In this document: positions 1 to 13,775 of the stretch, piece after piece
How positions within the stretch are numbered: the first letter of the stretch is position 1
How the letters are laid out: each line of letters starts with the position of its first letter
DNA from: Centropus unirufus
Lineage: Eukaryota > Chordata > Aves > Cuculiformes > Centropidae
Assembly (NCBI GenBank): GCA_013397695.1
Contig: VYZI01000319.1
Location: forward strand, 696,276-760,275
Length of the DNA stretch: 64,000 bases
Direction of reading: 5' to 3'
Position numbers and translations under genes: made by a program
The notes under the pieces: model-generated
The model's input: only the letters and a program-made list of their open reading frames with translations
The model's database searches: none
Told to the model about the DNA's origin: nothing

Positions 1-3000
1 GAATGAGCAATGGCAGTGTGGTGACACCACCGTACTAATTCGAAACAGGGAAAGAGCTTCATGTTGTCTCCAAATGAAAACAAGCATAGGAAGGAGAGCT
101 TTGCTTCAAAGCACGATTCTTAGGAATAATCGGGTTTTTTCACGCTTCTGGGAGACAGTGGATTGTTGTGGGAAACACTCATATTACATGAAGTTACTGC
201 ATGTTTATTGGCAATTTGAAAACAGAATTCTAAATTAGAACAATTCTACATGACATGGTCTTCATTTTTCACTTAATTAATATGAGAGTGTTTTGGCTCT
301 CTAGACTACGCTGACTGAACAGAGAGTGTAGCTGCCGGCAGTCTCAGAGGCCCAAGTTTACCCCCTGCTATTGCCTAAACAATTTTTATTTCTTCTTTAA
401 TTACTATCCGTGCACTTAAATATAAATACATATATATATGTGTGCATTCGTGGTTGAGCATATAGTCTATGTAAATTTGTAGCTGTTGTAAAGCAAAAAA
501 ATGAATGGTTACACGTATGGAATCTGATTATGATTGTGTTGTGCCACAGACTGGTCCATTGAGAAAACCAAGTATCGACTCAATATCAATATTTTAAATT
601 AGGAATTTCTTTGAAGAAAAATCCTTTGTAGCTGGGCTGATATCCTTAATTACCTTAAAAAAAATAAACAGTCTGAAGCTTCATGCCAACCCATAGACAG
701 GTTAAAAGTAACCTTTTCCCATTGTTGTTTGTCTCTTAAAGCAGCATCTTTTCCAATGATCAACATAAAGATTAAAAATGAATGCAAATTGAATAGTGTC
801 AGGAGAACCTAAGAGTGATGTGCTGTTAAGTGCATTTATGCAGCGTCGCCTGCAGTCAACTGGAACAATATACAGGGAACTGGTGGGTCTGGAGTGTCAG
901 GTTAAGTGATATGAGAGAATAAAAAGAGGAGACATTTTTGTCCCTTAAAATAAGATTGAATGCTAGGTGTTAATGGAGGAAATCAAATGTGTTTTCAAGG
1001 TCAGACCTCATGAAAGATTTAGGACAGAGGCTGAAATACAGCTCATAACTATGAAAAGGACTGTATCTTCTGAACTTCTCTTTGCTTCCTTTCTATCCTT
1101 TCTGTGTTATTAACAACATTTTATCTAATTTTTTACCGTAATGTGAATTCTATTTCTTTTAGGAGTGTCATTCTATTGTTTGACATTGATCCAGTGCTCT
1201 TTATTGCTCAGCGGCATAGGGTTACTGCAATTTCCTACCTCTGTGCCTTTAATTTTTCCCCAGGGAAAGCCATTTCAGGGCATAACATAATGAATTTCTA
1301 GTTTAGATTTCCAGTGAAAATGGGAAACAAAGTTCTAATATATCTTAATTGTTGCTGAATCCCCCAGAATGGAGCTGGCATTTCGTGACCACGTTATTGT
1401 GATGTGCATTTATTCTTATAAACATTTGTTAATGAAGAACTATAAATTCAAACTTATTTCAGCTTAGGAAATAATGATCCATATTTCAAGATATACATGG
1501 AGGAGGAAATCAAGCCATGTATTTCCACTGCGATAAAAGGGGGCACAATTTTAATTTGTTCCCCTTTTACATGCCAGCAACACTTTTTGGATGTGAAGTA
1601 TACTGTCTGTATCTGCATTCTGGGTATGGCACATGTTTTTTTTTGTTTAGAATTTCTCTACTTTCAGAAATGCTTGGTTTCCTGACAGTTTTGTGCAAAC
1701 AGGAAAAAAACAACGGTCTGTGACACATTTCATTTTATGTGTCTTGCAGTAAATCTTGGAATTCGGAAGTATGGGATTATTTCTTTTCCAGTAGATTCAA
1801 GTGCTACTAATGCTCAGCAGGAGTGATTCAGAAGCATATTAAATTAATATTTTTAGACATTCAATCGTTTCTAACCACTACAACCACTGAGTCAATGATA
1901 CATTTGCAAAGTAATTTAAAACAGTTAACAGGTATAAACCAGGTTCTACTTGGCAAATCGTTAGTCAGGAAGTGGTTTCAGCTTCTACATGAATTATGTC
2001 AGAAACTTCAAAGGGATTATCCTTCCTCCTTTTCTCCTCCCAAGACCAATAACTGTTGAAATGTGCTGATTGGGATTAATTGCCGATCATGTATTACATG
2101 GCTCAACTTTAAAGTCTGAGTGGGGAACGCAAAATTAGAACGCAATTTGATCACTGGATAACAAAGAACATAAAAAAAGCTCATGAAATGAACAAGGTAA
2201 CATCTCCAGATATAAGTGCTCTGATGATTGATACTTTTTGAACTAATAACTGTTCTTAGAAGCAGAAGGAAAGAAAAAAAAAGAAAAAAGCAACCATACT
2301 CAGTGTATTATCCTTGGTTTTTAAGTTCTTGATTCGTATCACAGATATGCATGTGTTATCACACAGCAAGCATAAATATGCTGAAGATCTCTTGTGCTAA
2401 GTCTTCTATGAAGGAACCTAACTCTTCATAGAAAGATAAGCAAATAACTTGAGAAGAAGATATTTAGCCTGCTGGTAATCTTGCTTGGTTGTTCTTACAT
2501 ATTTACCATCTTTCTCATTGTGTGTATGTGATTAACTGATATTCATTGGGCCAGTAGCCAAAAATTAATAGTTGGAGAAAAATTAAGAAATTGGAGACAA
2601 AATGGAGAAAAAAGGAGTTTGAGAGAAAAGATAAAAAAGCCCTGTTGAGACAAAGATAAGATGTGTTTGTTCTTTGGCAACATATTGCATTTTCATTTTA
2701 AGGCATTAAACTGAAAACTCAAGCAAATTAATAAAAATTACACTACTAGAAAAAGAGGTGAGCTAATATCACTTCAGGTACCCAGAAACTCATTCCCCTG
2801 AGATGTGAGAGCCAAGTTTGAATCCCCTCTCTGAGTGATAGGAGTAAATGTTGAAATTGGAACTCACTTTTCTGAATAAGTTCCTTTAATCATGGAAACT
2901 GATTTTTGAGAAATCATTGTATTCCCTGATTTTATTTTTTTTTCCCGGAAGGAAGGTAATCTTACAGAGACACAAAGAAAGGAACTGCATTATTGTATAA

Positions 3001-3375
3001 CCTGCAGCTTCAAAATTTACTGTTAAAGTATGGCTAATTACAAAAAGCAATCTGGATTTTCCTCTGGTAAACATTGGTATGTCTCTTTGTCTTAGATAAG
3101 TGTTTGGTCTTCTGCATTTCTGTCCAGTGTGTACCAGTATAATTTCAGAGCTAAAAAGCAAATAAGGTTTGTAAAGAGAATTAATGATAATAGACATTCT
3201 GAACTACAGAAATACCTTTGGATTTACGTATTTTATGCATTTTTTCAGGGTAGTATCCTTAAACAGTGGGAAGTAGTGGAGTATTTTAGTTTTAGCTATG
3301 CTTTTTTAGGTATGGTTTCTTTTTTAACCCAAAGAAAATGAGGTGTAACTATACATTTTTTTTCTGTCCTGGTAG
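1..3375 (+). other. TMTC2: TMTC2 intron, 3' part (upstream of penultimate exon)
   Basis: This stretch precedes the first recognisable coding exon and ends in a good splice acceptor: a run of T/C followed by GGTAG at 3371-3375. It is AT-rich, and I see no clear coding exon or full-length repeat in it. The small open frames at 1104-1301, 1497-1723, 1823-2059 and on the minus strand at 2886-3197 show no family features and are interrupted on all sides. A short A/G-rich run lies near 2266-2290. The upstream exons of the gene would lie outside the window. An unrecognised small exon cannot be excluded from sequence reading alone. Confidence 0.7.
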
Positions 3376-3439
3376 ACAAGCCAGTCTCAATGAAGAAGCT
3401 GAGAAGTATTATGAAATGGCAGCAGGATTAAGACCTAAC
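3376..3439 (+). CDS. TMTC2: TMTC2 penultimate coding exon (TPR segment), partial gene
   Basis: This is a 64-nt internal exon between an acceptor (pyrimidine tract then TAG, 3373-3375) and a consensus donor GTAAGT (3440-3445). The first base completes a codon from the previous exon, and the remaining 63 nt encode 21 residues beginning QASLNEAEKYYE and ending at a codon boundary. The residues fit helix B of a tetratricopeptide repeat: A20, Y24, A27 and P32 of the 34-residue TPR pattern are all in register. The next exon continues in frame with the start of the following TPR, which supports the join. TMTC proteins are multi-pass ER membrane proteins whose luminal TPR domain accompanies an O-mannosyltransferase that modifies cadherins; TMTC2 has also been linked to ER calcium handling. 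Other TMTC paralogues are the main alternative. I chose TMTC2 from the C-terminal tail encoded by the next exon. Confidence 0.85.
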
Positions 3440-6047
3440 GTAAGTACTTTCTTAATGATATCCATTACTTAAGTTGGTGAACATACCACACTGCTGAACC
3501 CTGTGCATTGAGGAGAAAAGTCTCGCTGGAGCATTTGATTTCTATGCTTTTAAGTTCTTTAATAGTCAGTTACTGGATAGTGAGATAAAGCTGTTTATTT
3601 CTCAAATCATTCACTATATATTCAACTTACCCCGGCAGAGTGCTCTAGCGGCATGTCTTACTCAGCTAACATACTGGGAAAATATTTCTAGGTATACATC
3701 TATTTATCTATCTTTAAATAGATATTTCTGTAGAAATAGAACTGTGCCTCACTTCTGAGAGATTTTCAGTTAGTGCACCCTGAAATGAAACTCATTTCCA
3801 TTCTATTGCATCCATTTCTTTACAAAAATTACATGTTGTTAAATGTCCCTAATATCACTACTATAAAATACCATCCTTAGTAGCAATGAGAGAGGTTAGT
3901 AATACTCCAGTCTTTAACTGATTGTTAGTGAATTGGCAGGCTCATTGAACTTCCACGATGCTAGTTTGTTCTCAGCATTCCCTTTGTTTTTCTCTTGCAT
4001 CTTTTTCTTTCATTTCTCAACCATTTCTCTTGTTTTGAGGGAAGCAATACTTCATACACAATACTTCCCTACCTATTCCACAATGTATAAGCCCTTTGGA
4101 TCCAAAGGCTGCTCTGCTGAGCTTTTCTACACCCAAGTGCCAATTAAATGGCCATCTGAGTTATGACTTTCAGAGCTATACAATTGGCTATTCCAGTGTT
4201 TTTTTTTCCAGACAGCAATCTCCACTCTTGCATTTGTCTTGCACTTTATTTTGGCATATGCCTTCATGACTGAATCATTCTCATTCAACTTATCCATTTT
4301 TATGAAAGTTGTGACTAAGGAGGCTAAAAATTTCCCCAGAAAAACTGTTCAGTTACAGGAGAAATATAACTTCTCTAAAACATGCAACCCATTTGTTTTT
4401 AAGAAAGCAAGCGTAAAAAGATTTTATTTGTAGTATTGGGATGTTTATTCATCATTGAACCTATTCTGAGTGGACTGAAAAATACTGAAAATAAAATTAT
4501 ATTTTCTTTGTGAAAATCTTTATTACAGTAACTAAAGTATTTGCAAACAAATTGTACCCAGTAAAGGAACAACTGAATGCATCATGGAGATGTGAGGATA
4601 TATCGCAATATATATCCACGTCCTGAACATCACTTTCATTTTTGGATACGTCTTGATCCTGCAGAGTGTAAAATAATTAAAACACTATGGCACAATAGCA
4701 ACACCAGCTGAGATCCAATTTGGGTGCAAAGGAAAAATAAATCTAGCTACTATTATTATTCCAAATTTACACCCAACTGTTCTCTTAATAATGTACATGA
4801 TTGGCCTTATTTGCAGTAGGTGTGTATTTATGAAAGTTATTTCCAGTCAAATCTCAGAAGAGCAATATTTTCTGTATAGAACTGCTGTGGAGATGGGAAT
4901 CATTGGTCTTAAACTTTATGGAAGAAGCAAGCGTACTGAAGATTGTCTTATTTTAGGCTTCTTAGAGTTGACTTTTCCCTGGAGAGCCAGGGAGAAGAGA
5001 AGAATCCTGGGACCAGTTCAGAGAAGGAATCTACTTTTATTTACTATGAATTGTGTCTTACAAGACTTTCTTTTGCTCCTTCAAATCCATAGGTAACCTA
5101 CAGAGATCAGCTTCCCTCACCCCTGGATCTTTTCTGAATACTTCCCAGAAAAATGCATTCCCATATTGTGTGTTTACCATGATCAAATCAAAATAATTTG
5201 AGCACCTTTTCAGTAAGAAGCACATATGTGCATGTTCTAGCAATGTTGGCTTGGGTGTGCATTTCACATTAGTCTAATTTTAACAAATTCACTTGCATGA
5301 AAAAAAACCAACATGTAGGATTCTTGGATGGCAAGACATTTATTCAGTAATTATTCTAAATGGGAGTATTGCTGAGGAAAGTCTGTATTCAAAGATGGTT
5401 TTGAGGTGCCCTACATCTTGTAACATTCACAGACCAGGAAATTGTTTTAACAAGTTGTTACGCACTCTAAAATGTGAGCTTTAAGCTCACTTTGTTGTGG
5501 AAAAATCAGTCATCCAGAAACTCTCTTTAAATTGGCATTCTCTACAAGAATGTGAGATATTGGCTTAAACTTCAGCATTTACTCAGCTTTTAAGACATCA
5601 TTTGTGTAAAAGAACTGCATTTCTAATTTTTTAAGTCTGAACTTGAGACAGCCAATCTTTAAAAGTGTGCTCTAGAACCCCCTCATACGACCCTTGAGAA
5701 GAAAGGGCACTTTGAAGTCTGACCTCAGGAGTATTAAATGAAAGAGAGCTCACCAGAGCCTTAATACTTTGAGCCACCACCTTAAGCTGATTGGCTTAGA
5801 AGCATTCCTCAAGGAGATGCCATGACCTGCAAGTCACTACCACCCCAACCACATATTAGTACTGCTCGCAGTCTGGAGCTCATGACAGCTTTAAGCCCCG
5901 TGTCATTGGCACATTGTCAGAAACAGCTGTTTCCACTCTACCACTTCAAAAGGGCTTGATTAAACGTCTTACTGTAACAACATACATAGACACACACATA
6001 GAATGTGGGGGGAAGAAATGTACCTATAAGCAAAATAAATACAATTT

Positions 6048-6059
6048 CCACTAGATGGT
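6048..6059 (+). promoter_or_regulatory. CTCF-like core motif (candidate)
   Basis: The 12 bases CCACTAGATGGT match 11 of 12 positions of the CTCF core CCASYAGRKGGC, with the last base T instead of C. The site lies in the last intron of TMTC2. Motif matches of this length arise by chance, so this is only a candidate for binding. Confidence 0.3.
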
Positions 6060-9000
6060 TTAGTCATGGTGTGGGAGACTAAACTATTTCTTGACTCGAA
6101 GGGTTTATGTAATCACTTAACACAATATCATATTAAAAAGCAGTTTCTGCAAGTGCTTGTTTTACTTTTTTTCCCCAATGCTGAAATACAGATTTCATGT
6201 CAAAGGCTCCAGGTTTGCAACAAGCTCTACCCTGAGCTGTCTAGCAGTTGAAAGAAGAATGCTTCTTGTTTCCAGAGAATTGACTGTATTGTCATAGCCA
6301 CCTTATAGGTAACATGCTTTCAGTGCTTCCTCATGGAAAGTGTTAATAATAGATGTGTTTTGTTCATGGCAATGCTTCTAAAAAATAAATATACTTTTGA
6401 TAGAAGATACATTTTTTGAAAATAAAGTAGATGTTGGATTTTGTCTTGAAAGATATGCCAAGATCTGCTTTATTATCTATTTTTCCTTAAGTGTTTCTGT
6501 GCCAAGTTTCCCTATTTGACTTTCTCTTGAATGTTCAGTAATTCTCTCATGTAGCTTTACCAGGCTAGGAGTGAGGGAAATGGCTTTAATGCATTTTGTC
6601 AGCTTTGCTAAGGGCATGTCCTGTTATTCCCAGGGAGAATTTTCATAAAAATTTTAAAAGCTCCTGCTATGTTAGTTCTGCTGCTGATGGGAATAATGGA
6701 TGGGTTAACAATGATTCTTAAATTGTCTGCAGCTGATCCTCAACTGACAAAAAGCTGGCACTGTTCCACACTTCGCTAGACCAAATGTCATCCTTACGCT
6801 GCTCCAGGGATACTGCAGATCCCTCACCCGTGATGAATCTATTGCTTCTGCAGTTCTTTTGAGCAGGTCTACCTAGCCTCTGTTATTCAAACCCAAATGG
6901 AGTGTCTTGCCATTGTACTCCTGCTTTCTGGAGCAAAGTATGGATAATGCTGACATAAGAGAAACAGTCCTCTAGATAGATAGTACATATTTGATTTTTA
7001 CACCATGTACATGTATTTTTTACATGTATTTTTGCTAGTAGAACATGACAATTTGCAGTTGAGAATCCTTGCCTTAAAACATTCTTCTGCCTGCTCACTT
7101 GTTTATTCAAAATAATGAATGCACAACAATCTTTTATTTTTATGGATTGACAGAACAGCAATTTCAGGTAGGTAGCATCCAGCAGGTTCTACTGTTCAGT
7201 TGTCTCACATGGCTTTCTTCTGCCTTTATAGAAAATACAAAAGTGGGCCTTTCAAGGCGTTTCTGCTGATTGCCTGCCTGCTCTCCAAGCTGCTCTCAGC
7301 TTCTCCTGCACTGTGTCAGGGCTGTGCAGCTTCCCACTGCCGGCACCAGCTGCCGCTAAGCCTTGCATTGTTTAAGGCTTCCTCTCAAGTGTGCCAGACT
7401 TTCTGCCTCAATGATATCAATGGCTGTGGATTCCTTCCAGCCCATCAGCACTCTTGGCCTCCTGAAAATGCCTTCTTTCCTTTGTCCTGGTGAAGGTGTG
7501 AAATAAGAAAACTTCCCAGGATCCAGTTCTTCCTCGCTTCCTGCTCTGTTGCTTCTTAAAGATCGAACCAATTATTATAGGGCATACAAGATCTTTAGGG
7601 ACTAAAAAGGGTACTGTGACTCCCTAATGAGGAGATAGGCATGACTGATATGAACTGTATTTCCAGATGATGTATTTTTAGTACTTTGACATCAGACAGA
7701 TACAGGGGTGGGAGACTTAGACATGGATTGGCTCCAGTGGGAGTGGAGGTTAGTGGAACACTGAGAGAATAGAAGACAACACTTTCTGATCTCAAAAGTA
7801 AGAGAGCAGTTTCTTGGTTGCTGCAGCTTGGGTAGACTTTCCCTGTTGACAAGCAACAAAAGACTGACTCTGATTTGATACCAGAATAGCTGTGACATTT
7901 TTAAGCCTGCCTAGCAGAAGGCTGACTTAGCCTAAAAGTTACACAGAATGGAGAAAATCAAGGCAATTATTATTAACAGATTGCAAGCTACCCTTAATTT
8001 CAGGTAGAAAGGCTCTTCAGTGTTTGCACAGAAATAGCAACACTTTTTCATGTAAAGAGTTTATCCATGCCTGAACTCTCTCTGCCCCTCCTGAGCTGGA
8101 AAGCTTTTTAAATCCAATTTGGGCCCCAGCTCAGTTTTCTTTTGTTGGTGCTTCTCCCCTTCCAGGTTGTTATACTCAGTTCGTGCTTCTTGCCTGGTGC
8201 TAAGTGCTATCTCTGTCAAGCTATTTGGAGTAAACTGCGTTTGTTCTTTTGAACAAAACATCATCTTTCTATATTTGCAATTATATTTGTTCGTGGTCTC
8301 CCTAAATATTTTAAAGACACATTTGAGTTTTGGTTTTTTTTGTTATGCACAATTATCAGCTTCAAGACAGGCTTGAGTACAGGCTGTTGTTCTGAATCTT
8401 AAAGTATTCATGCTTCAGCAGAAATTAGTGGTCTCACCTTAAAAGAGCAGATAAACCAAACGAAAACTCCCATATAGCAGTTCCCATCAAGGGACAAAGA
8501 AAGAACACAAGGTATTGGAATGGGGCTATTTACTTGCAATACTGAAGCACACTATCAGGATGAGTTGTGTAATTTGAAAACCAATTTACTCAACTATGGG
8601 AAAAAGTGAATTTCCTTTGGGAAATACATGAAATATTTTATAGCCCTAACCCAGAAAACTCTCTGTGTGTTTTCTCATGAATCTTGTAGCTCTGTGAAAG
8701 TAAAGATTGAGCATGCTTTTGGATGATTATGGAATACATAAATCTGGTTCTCAATATTGTGATCCATATTCATGTAAGATTCGTGGGAGAAAGCTGGAAT
8801 TCATGTCATTACAGTTCTCAACTTCAGTTTTATGAGAGTGTTAGATGATGTAGAGTTCATCTGTACTCTTTGCTTCTGGTTATAAAAGCTGTTAAATACG
8901 TATATCTGAAATCAGTTGGCTCAGTTTAATTTCTGAGCTTTGGAATTGAATTAAAATGCCTTTAAGTTGCTGTTTATTTCCTGTCTAGAATAATTTGTTG

Positions 9001-9924
9001 TACATTGATATCCTAATCAATATTTTGTTTGCACAAGTTCTAAATGACTCAAATGAAAATCCATTTGAGTTTCTTCTGCTCTCATAGATACTGCATTGCA
9101 GTAACATCATTGATTTGTTTTAGTGTTGCTTCTGTGTCTCCTGCGCATGAGAGGTAAATTGAGCTCTGTAGTTCTTGATTTCTTCAAGTGAAGTTATGCC
9201 AGCAGCTATGAGCTCCTCTTAACATAAAGTTTTTCAAACAGTAAGTTGCATACCCAGAAACACTGCAAAGTAAGCCACAAACTTATTGTCATGGTATTTT
9301 GGAGTGTTTTCATTTCACTTTTAGTTATGAAGATGTTTATAAATTTCCCATAAATAATAATTTTCTATAGTCTAATTATTGGCATAATGTATTTTGAGTC
9401 ATTCATCTTTGTGAACTCTAAAATATATAGACATGCTTTGTTTTAGTGGGGGCAGGGAAGCAAATTTTAGAAATAAGCAACCATATGTTAACTCCTCTTT
9501 TCTAGATTAGTTAAACTTTAGATCTTCATTAAATCATCAATTACTTTTACCAAAACCTGCTGAAACAGTAATTTGGTGCTTTGTGTGTGATTTGAGAGAA
9601 AGAAACTCTCTGATAATCCATGCGCTTATTTGCACAGGAAATGGATCATACAAGGTTTTCAGTATGTCTGGTGGCAATCTCCTGTGCTGCTTAGAGCTGC
9701 TGGTAAAAGATTTTTCTTCATAAAAAAAATACTCCATAGTGTTTTCTTTTATGCACCTATTTTCTCTTGTAGGCTCTGTTGTCTATAGTCTACAAAATAT
9801 TTATGTGACTAACTATTCAACAAGTAAAAGACCATGTTTTCACAAAAATCAGGCATTTTTCTTATCAGTTCAGTGGTGTTTCCCAAGAAGTTAATTAACC
9901 AAGTATTAAGGTATATGTTCTATT

Positions 9925-9986
9925 CACTGTTGGAGTCAATGATCCTAAAGGTCTTTTACAGCTTAAATGATTCTGGGTTTCTATAA
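9925..9986 (+). mobile_element. CR1 LINE 3' end fragment
   Basis: About 60 bp resemble the very end of avian CR1 elements. The recognisable run starts near GTTGGAGTCAATGATCC, continues with AAAGGTCTTTTACAGC and ends with TAAATGATTCTGGGTTTCTAT, close to the normal CR1 tail. The fragment is in sense orientation, strongly 5' truncated and diverged, so it is old. It lies in the last TMTC2 intron and encodes nothing. Confidence 0.65.
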
Positions 9987-12900
9987 CCCCATATTTTCTC
10001 TCCAGACACCTACCTAGGTACAGAATGCTGTTCTTCTGATCCCATTGAATGATTGTAATTCTCATTAGATAGATCATAAATTCTCCAAGAAGAAATTCTC
10101 ATTCGAAATAATGCATGAGAAATTTTGTTGTCAAGACCTCCATTCAAAAACTGCACCTTAGTTGACTTGAATGGAAATATTAGTGTCCTCACATTTATTT
10201 TTCTTTTCTTTTACGTCATTTTATGATGCAAATCTGTAGTCTCTGATATATATATATTCATCATCAAAACTATTTGAAGAAAAAAGGATACAAGGTCAGT
10301 TAGGCCTGTGTCTTGAAGTGCAGTATCTTGGTAGAGAGATAAGTTTTTTCCCTGTGATTACTTTTCAGTATGAAAATAGCCATGCAACAGTTGTGCTTGC
10401 ACTCAACGATGATGTTCATTTACTGAAATGTTAAAAAAATAGATCTGCAAAACTAATTAGTAGAAAGTCACGGCCTTGATTTGTACTATTTATTTAAATA
10501 AAAAGTAATTAGCAAGCTTTGCCATGATGGGGAGCACTAGTTTGTAAAGATGCAGTATCTTTGCTGAAATTGTGGAGGTGAAGATGATGGATCATGGATA
10601 GACCTATGCACTTGTTTGTGATTCACAGTCTGAGAGTAACATGGCAAGGGGTACTATACTGCCTGTATCAGTTCCTGGAGAAAGCAATATTGACTTTGCG
10701 TTGTAAATGTAGCCCTCAATGTCAATCAAAAATAAAGTGCCATGAAATACAGAACTCACAGTGGTAGATGAGCATTTCAGAAATTAAACCTTCTGTTTGA
10801 ACTCAATTAAAAGAGAATCCAGCTAGGCTTTTCCTAATAGAGGATTCTAGTGCTGATTCTGAAAACAATTCAATGAATTTATTATGCAATTAGAACTGAT
10901 AACGAAGTGGTTTAAATGCTCATTAAATAAACCTAGCAATAGCACATTCTCAGCAGGATGTTTTGCAATAAATAACTTCCTAATTTTCTTCCTAATCTAT
11001 TCGTCTGATGTATTTCTCACCTTAGGAGTGTTTTAAGTTGTGGGTCCACATATCCTATTAGATTTTTTTTCCCTCCCAAGTTCTGGAGAACATGTGTTTC
11101 TGTTTTACAAGGTGGTTTTGATGCAACTGGTTTTCTTCTCCACCCTCCCACACCTCTGGATATATCTAGGGCATTGTATAGAGGAAAAATGGGGGAAATG
11201 GCCTACCATATGGCTGATTTTTGGTCTAGGAGCTGCCCAAGAACTACATCTTTGCAGGCTGAAGTGATTTGCTTGGAACTGGTTTTTAGAGTAACTTTTC
11301 TACCAGTTGGAATGTATTTTCCCCTGGGAAAGCTGCAGTCTAGAGATGTTTGCTAACAGCAAGATGCAGTGAAGAGAGTCTGAGTGACTTTTCATTTTCA
11401 ATGGAGAACAGTTCCTTTTTGTTTGGCCATTCTCAAGCACTGGATATTGGTCAGCTCTGCATGTTGCATTTACATAATTCTATTTACCTCAGTTGGCTTT
11501 ACTGGAGAGCAAATACATATATATATTCAAGTGTAAATACCCTTTTGAAACATGTATTTTGTATAACAAACAGCTCTATTCCTAAGCTGAGGCAGTTTTA
11601 CCAGTTCTTCAGGTGCTCCAGTAAAGATTGTCTTTCTGTAACAGTAAGTGACTATTATCTGACATTATGGTTTGTATCTGTACCTGTTGCCTCAGCATCT
11701 GGCTGCCTCAAACTCACTCAAAAGAATTACAGCATGGAAGACAATAGAAATCTTTTCCACTCTAACAGCAACAGTAAAAATGGAAATCCACAATAAAATC
11801 CTATATTAAATTCCATTTGAGTATTTACTGGTTTTCTCTTAGATTCAATAGGGTTAATGAATGGAGTTACTTGGTGGAATTTTATTGTTACTCAGTAGTT
11901 CTACATAATTTCTTCACATTCTGACTGTATTTAAATAAAATTATCAGATTCTTTTTAACCTTTTTTGAAAGAGCATTATATGGTCCTTCATTAATTCTGT
12001 ATGAAAAATTCTGTTCTATTTAATTTTATTTATTTATGTTCTGTTTAATTGTGGGAGGTTTTGCTGATAGGTTCACAAATTGCATGTTTTATCTGTAATA
12101 AAGAATGAAAATGCTTTCTGAATAGAGACTATAGAAGTTGCACATAAGACAAACTTTTTGATTTTGGAGAAGGGGAGGGGAAATGAGCTCTAACAGAAAG
12201 ATTGCTTGTAGGACAGACCCAAAGCTATATTCTGTAGGATTCTATGGTGTTCATAGACAGTGGATGGTATGTGTAGTGAAAATACGTAATGAGAAGGCAA
12301 ATTAAACTGACCCATTGGCTGCAGGACCACATAACAATTTTAGTGGCCCTGGATTACCGTTCATTCCAATGATTCAGGGCTTTTTGTAGGGCATTTTGGA
12401 GCAAGTGTCTTGTTTCACTGAGTATTTTTTGACATTGAATTTCAGAGGCTTTGATTTCTTGCTACTAGTCTTGCAAGTATTAGTTTTCCTCTTGTGTCTT
12501 TGGAAATAATTAATTTAACCTTTCTAATAAGGAAAATATTATTCACAGTGTGGCTTCATATGTCCCTTTCTAAAAATGGAGTTTGAAGAATACAGAAAAC
12601 TCCTGTTCAATAATCAACATTTATTAGAATATACAGTAGCAAATGCAATGTATCAGATTAGGATGTGTAGATTTACCAATGAACATGTCTTACTGTTATT
12701 TATATCAATTACTTAAAAAGGACTGTCAACGTATGTATCACTGATTTGATTTGGTAAATAAGGCTGTCCTAGCAGAAATTAATTTTATTTTTTCACAAGT
12801 CATAACCTTGTAAAAGCCTCGTGAGCAATTAGGCTTACTATTAGCCATCAACAGATTTTAGAAAATACAGCCTTAAAATCTTTAAGCTACAAGAATCAAT

Positions 12901-13653
12901 ATTAATTTCTTGCCCTTACCCTGGAAGTTAATGATTTTAATATGTGCTATAGATTTAATTGCTAATTCTATATAGAGTACACATGCAAGTTACTGGCTGC
13001 CAAAATGTAAGGCATAAATTCTTATGAATTACATGGACCACTGTAATTCAGCATTGTGAAATGGACCAACAGTTATATACTTCTTTTATCAGGTGCTCTC
13101 ATAATTCTGTAGGTAAAAGCAAAATTAGGAAAGAGTGTAGCATAACTTTTTTGCACTGTGCAACAGGCATGAAAGTGGTGGGAGCCAGACAAAAAAGGAC
13201 GAAGGGGAAGAAAAAAGATTTGTATGCAAATGCTTTAAAGTTTTCCATGCAGGAATTTCAGAAAAGAGAATATTTATGAACAAGATATTTTCCAAATGTT
13301 TCAGTTGTGTCTACTGTGTAACAAATATGTGGCTTCTTGAACCATACAACATCTCAAGAGCTTTGCTATTTATTTACAAAGCTTATTGCAAAATTACTTT
13401 GGTAACATTTTCACATGCTGAAGTTTAAATTTGAAAGTACCTTCAGACACTATCGATAAACTACAGTGTTACAGAAATTGTATCATTTGTGTGATAGATG
13501 TTAGTTGTACTTTTGCCAGTGAAGTTATTGCCAATAGAGGAATAATTATTGAATGTGTCATCTAGGGAAAGTTATTCAAAAGCAACTGTGTTTTGGAAAT
13601 GGTGGAATGAAGGCTGAAAGTAATCCTAAAGATCTTGCAATGCCTAATAATAA

Positions 13654-13775
13654 TAGAATCATAGAATCTTTAGTTTAGAAAAGACCTTTAAGATCACCAA
13701 ATCCAACAGTAAACCTAACGCTGCCAAGTCCACCACTAAACCATTTCCCTACATGTCATGTCTACATGTCTCTCC
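13654..13775 (-). mobile_element. CR1 LINE 3' end fragment, antisense
   Basis: The + strand shows the reverse complement of a CR1 3' end: TAGAATCATAGAATCTTTAG, then a block with AAGACCTTTAAGATCACC, then AACCTAACGCTGCCAAGTCC. The element is therefore inserted on the minus strand, with its tail at the low-coordinate side. The match fades at about 13775, after TCTACATGTCTCTCCTAG, so only about 120 bp remain. It belongs to the same broad type as the copy at 59380-59820. Confidence 0.85.

Noticed and set aside
7008..7033. Exact 13-bp tandem repeat TACATGTATTTTT
   Set aside because: Too short and AT-rich to carry meaning beyond replication slippage.
11350..11796. Longest open frame in the window (148 codons, +)
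   Set aside because: It lies inside the last TMTC2 intron, has no recognisable domain, no promoter or splice context, and a composition typical of chance AT-rich frames.
12207..12250. Possible CR1 tail (ATATTCTGTAGGATTCTATGG)
   Set aside because: Only about 20 bases resemble the CR1 end and no upstream CR1 block supports it.
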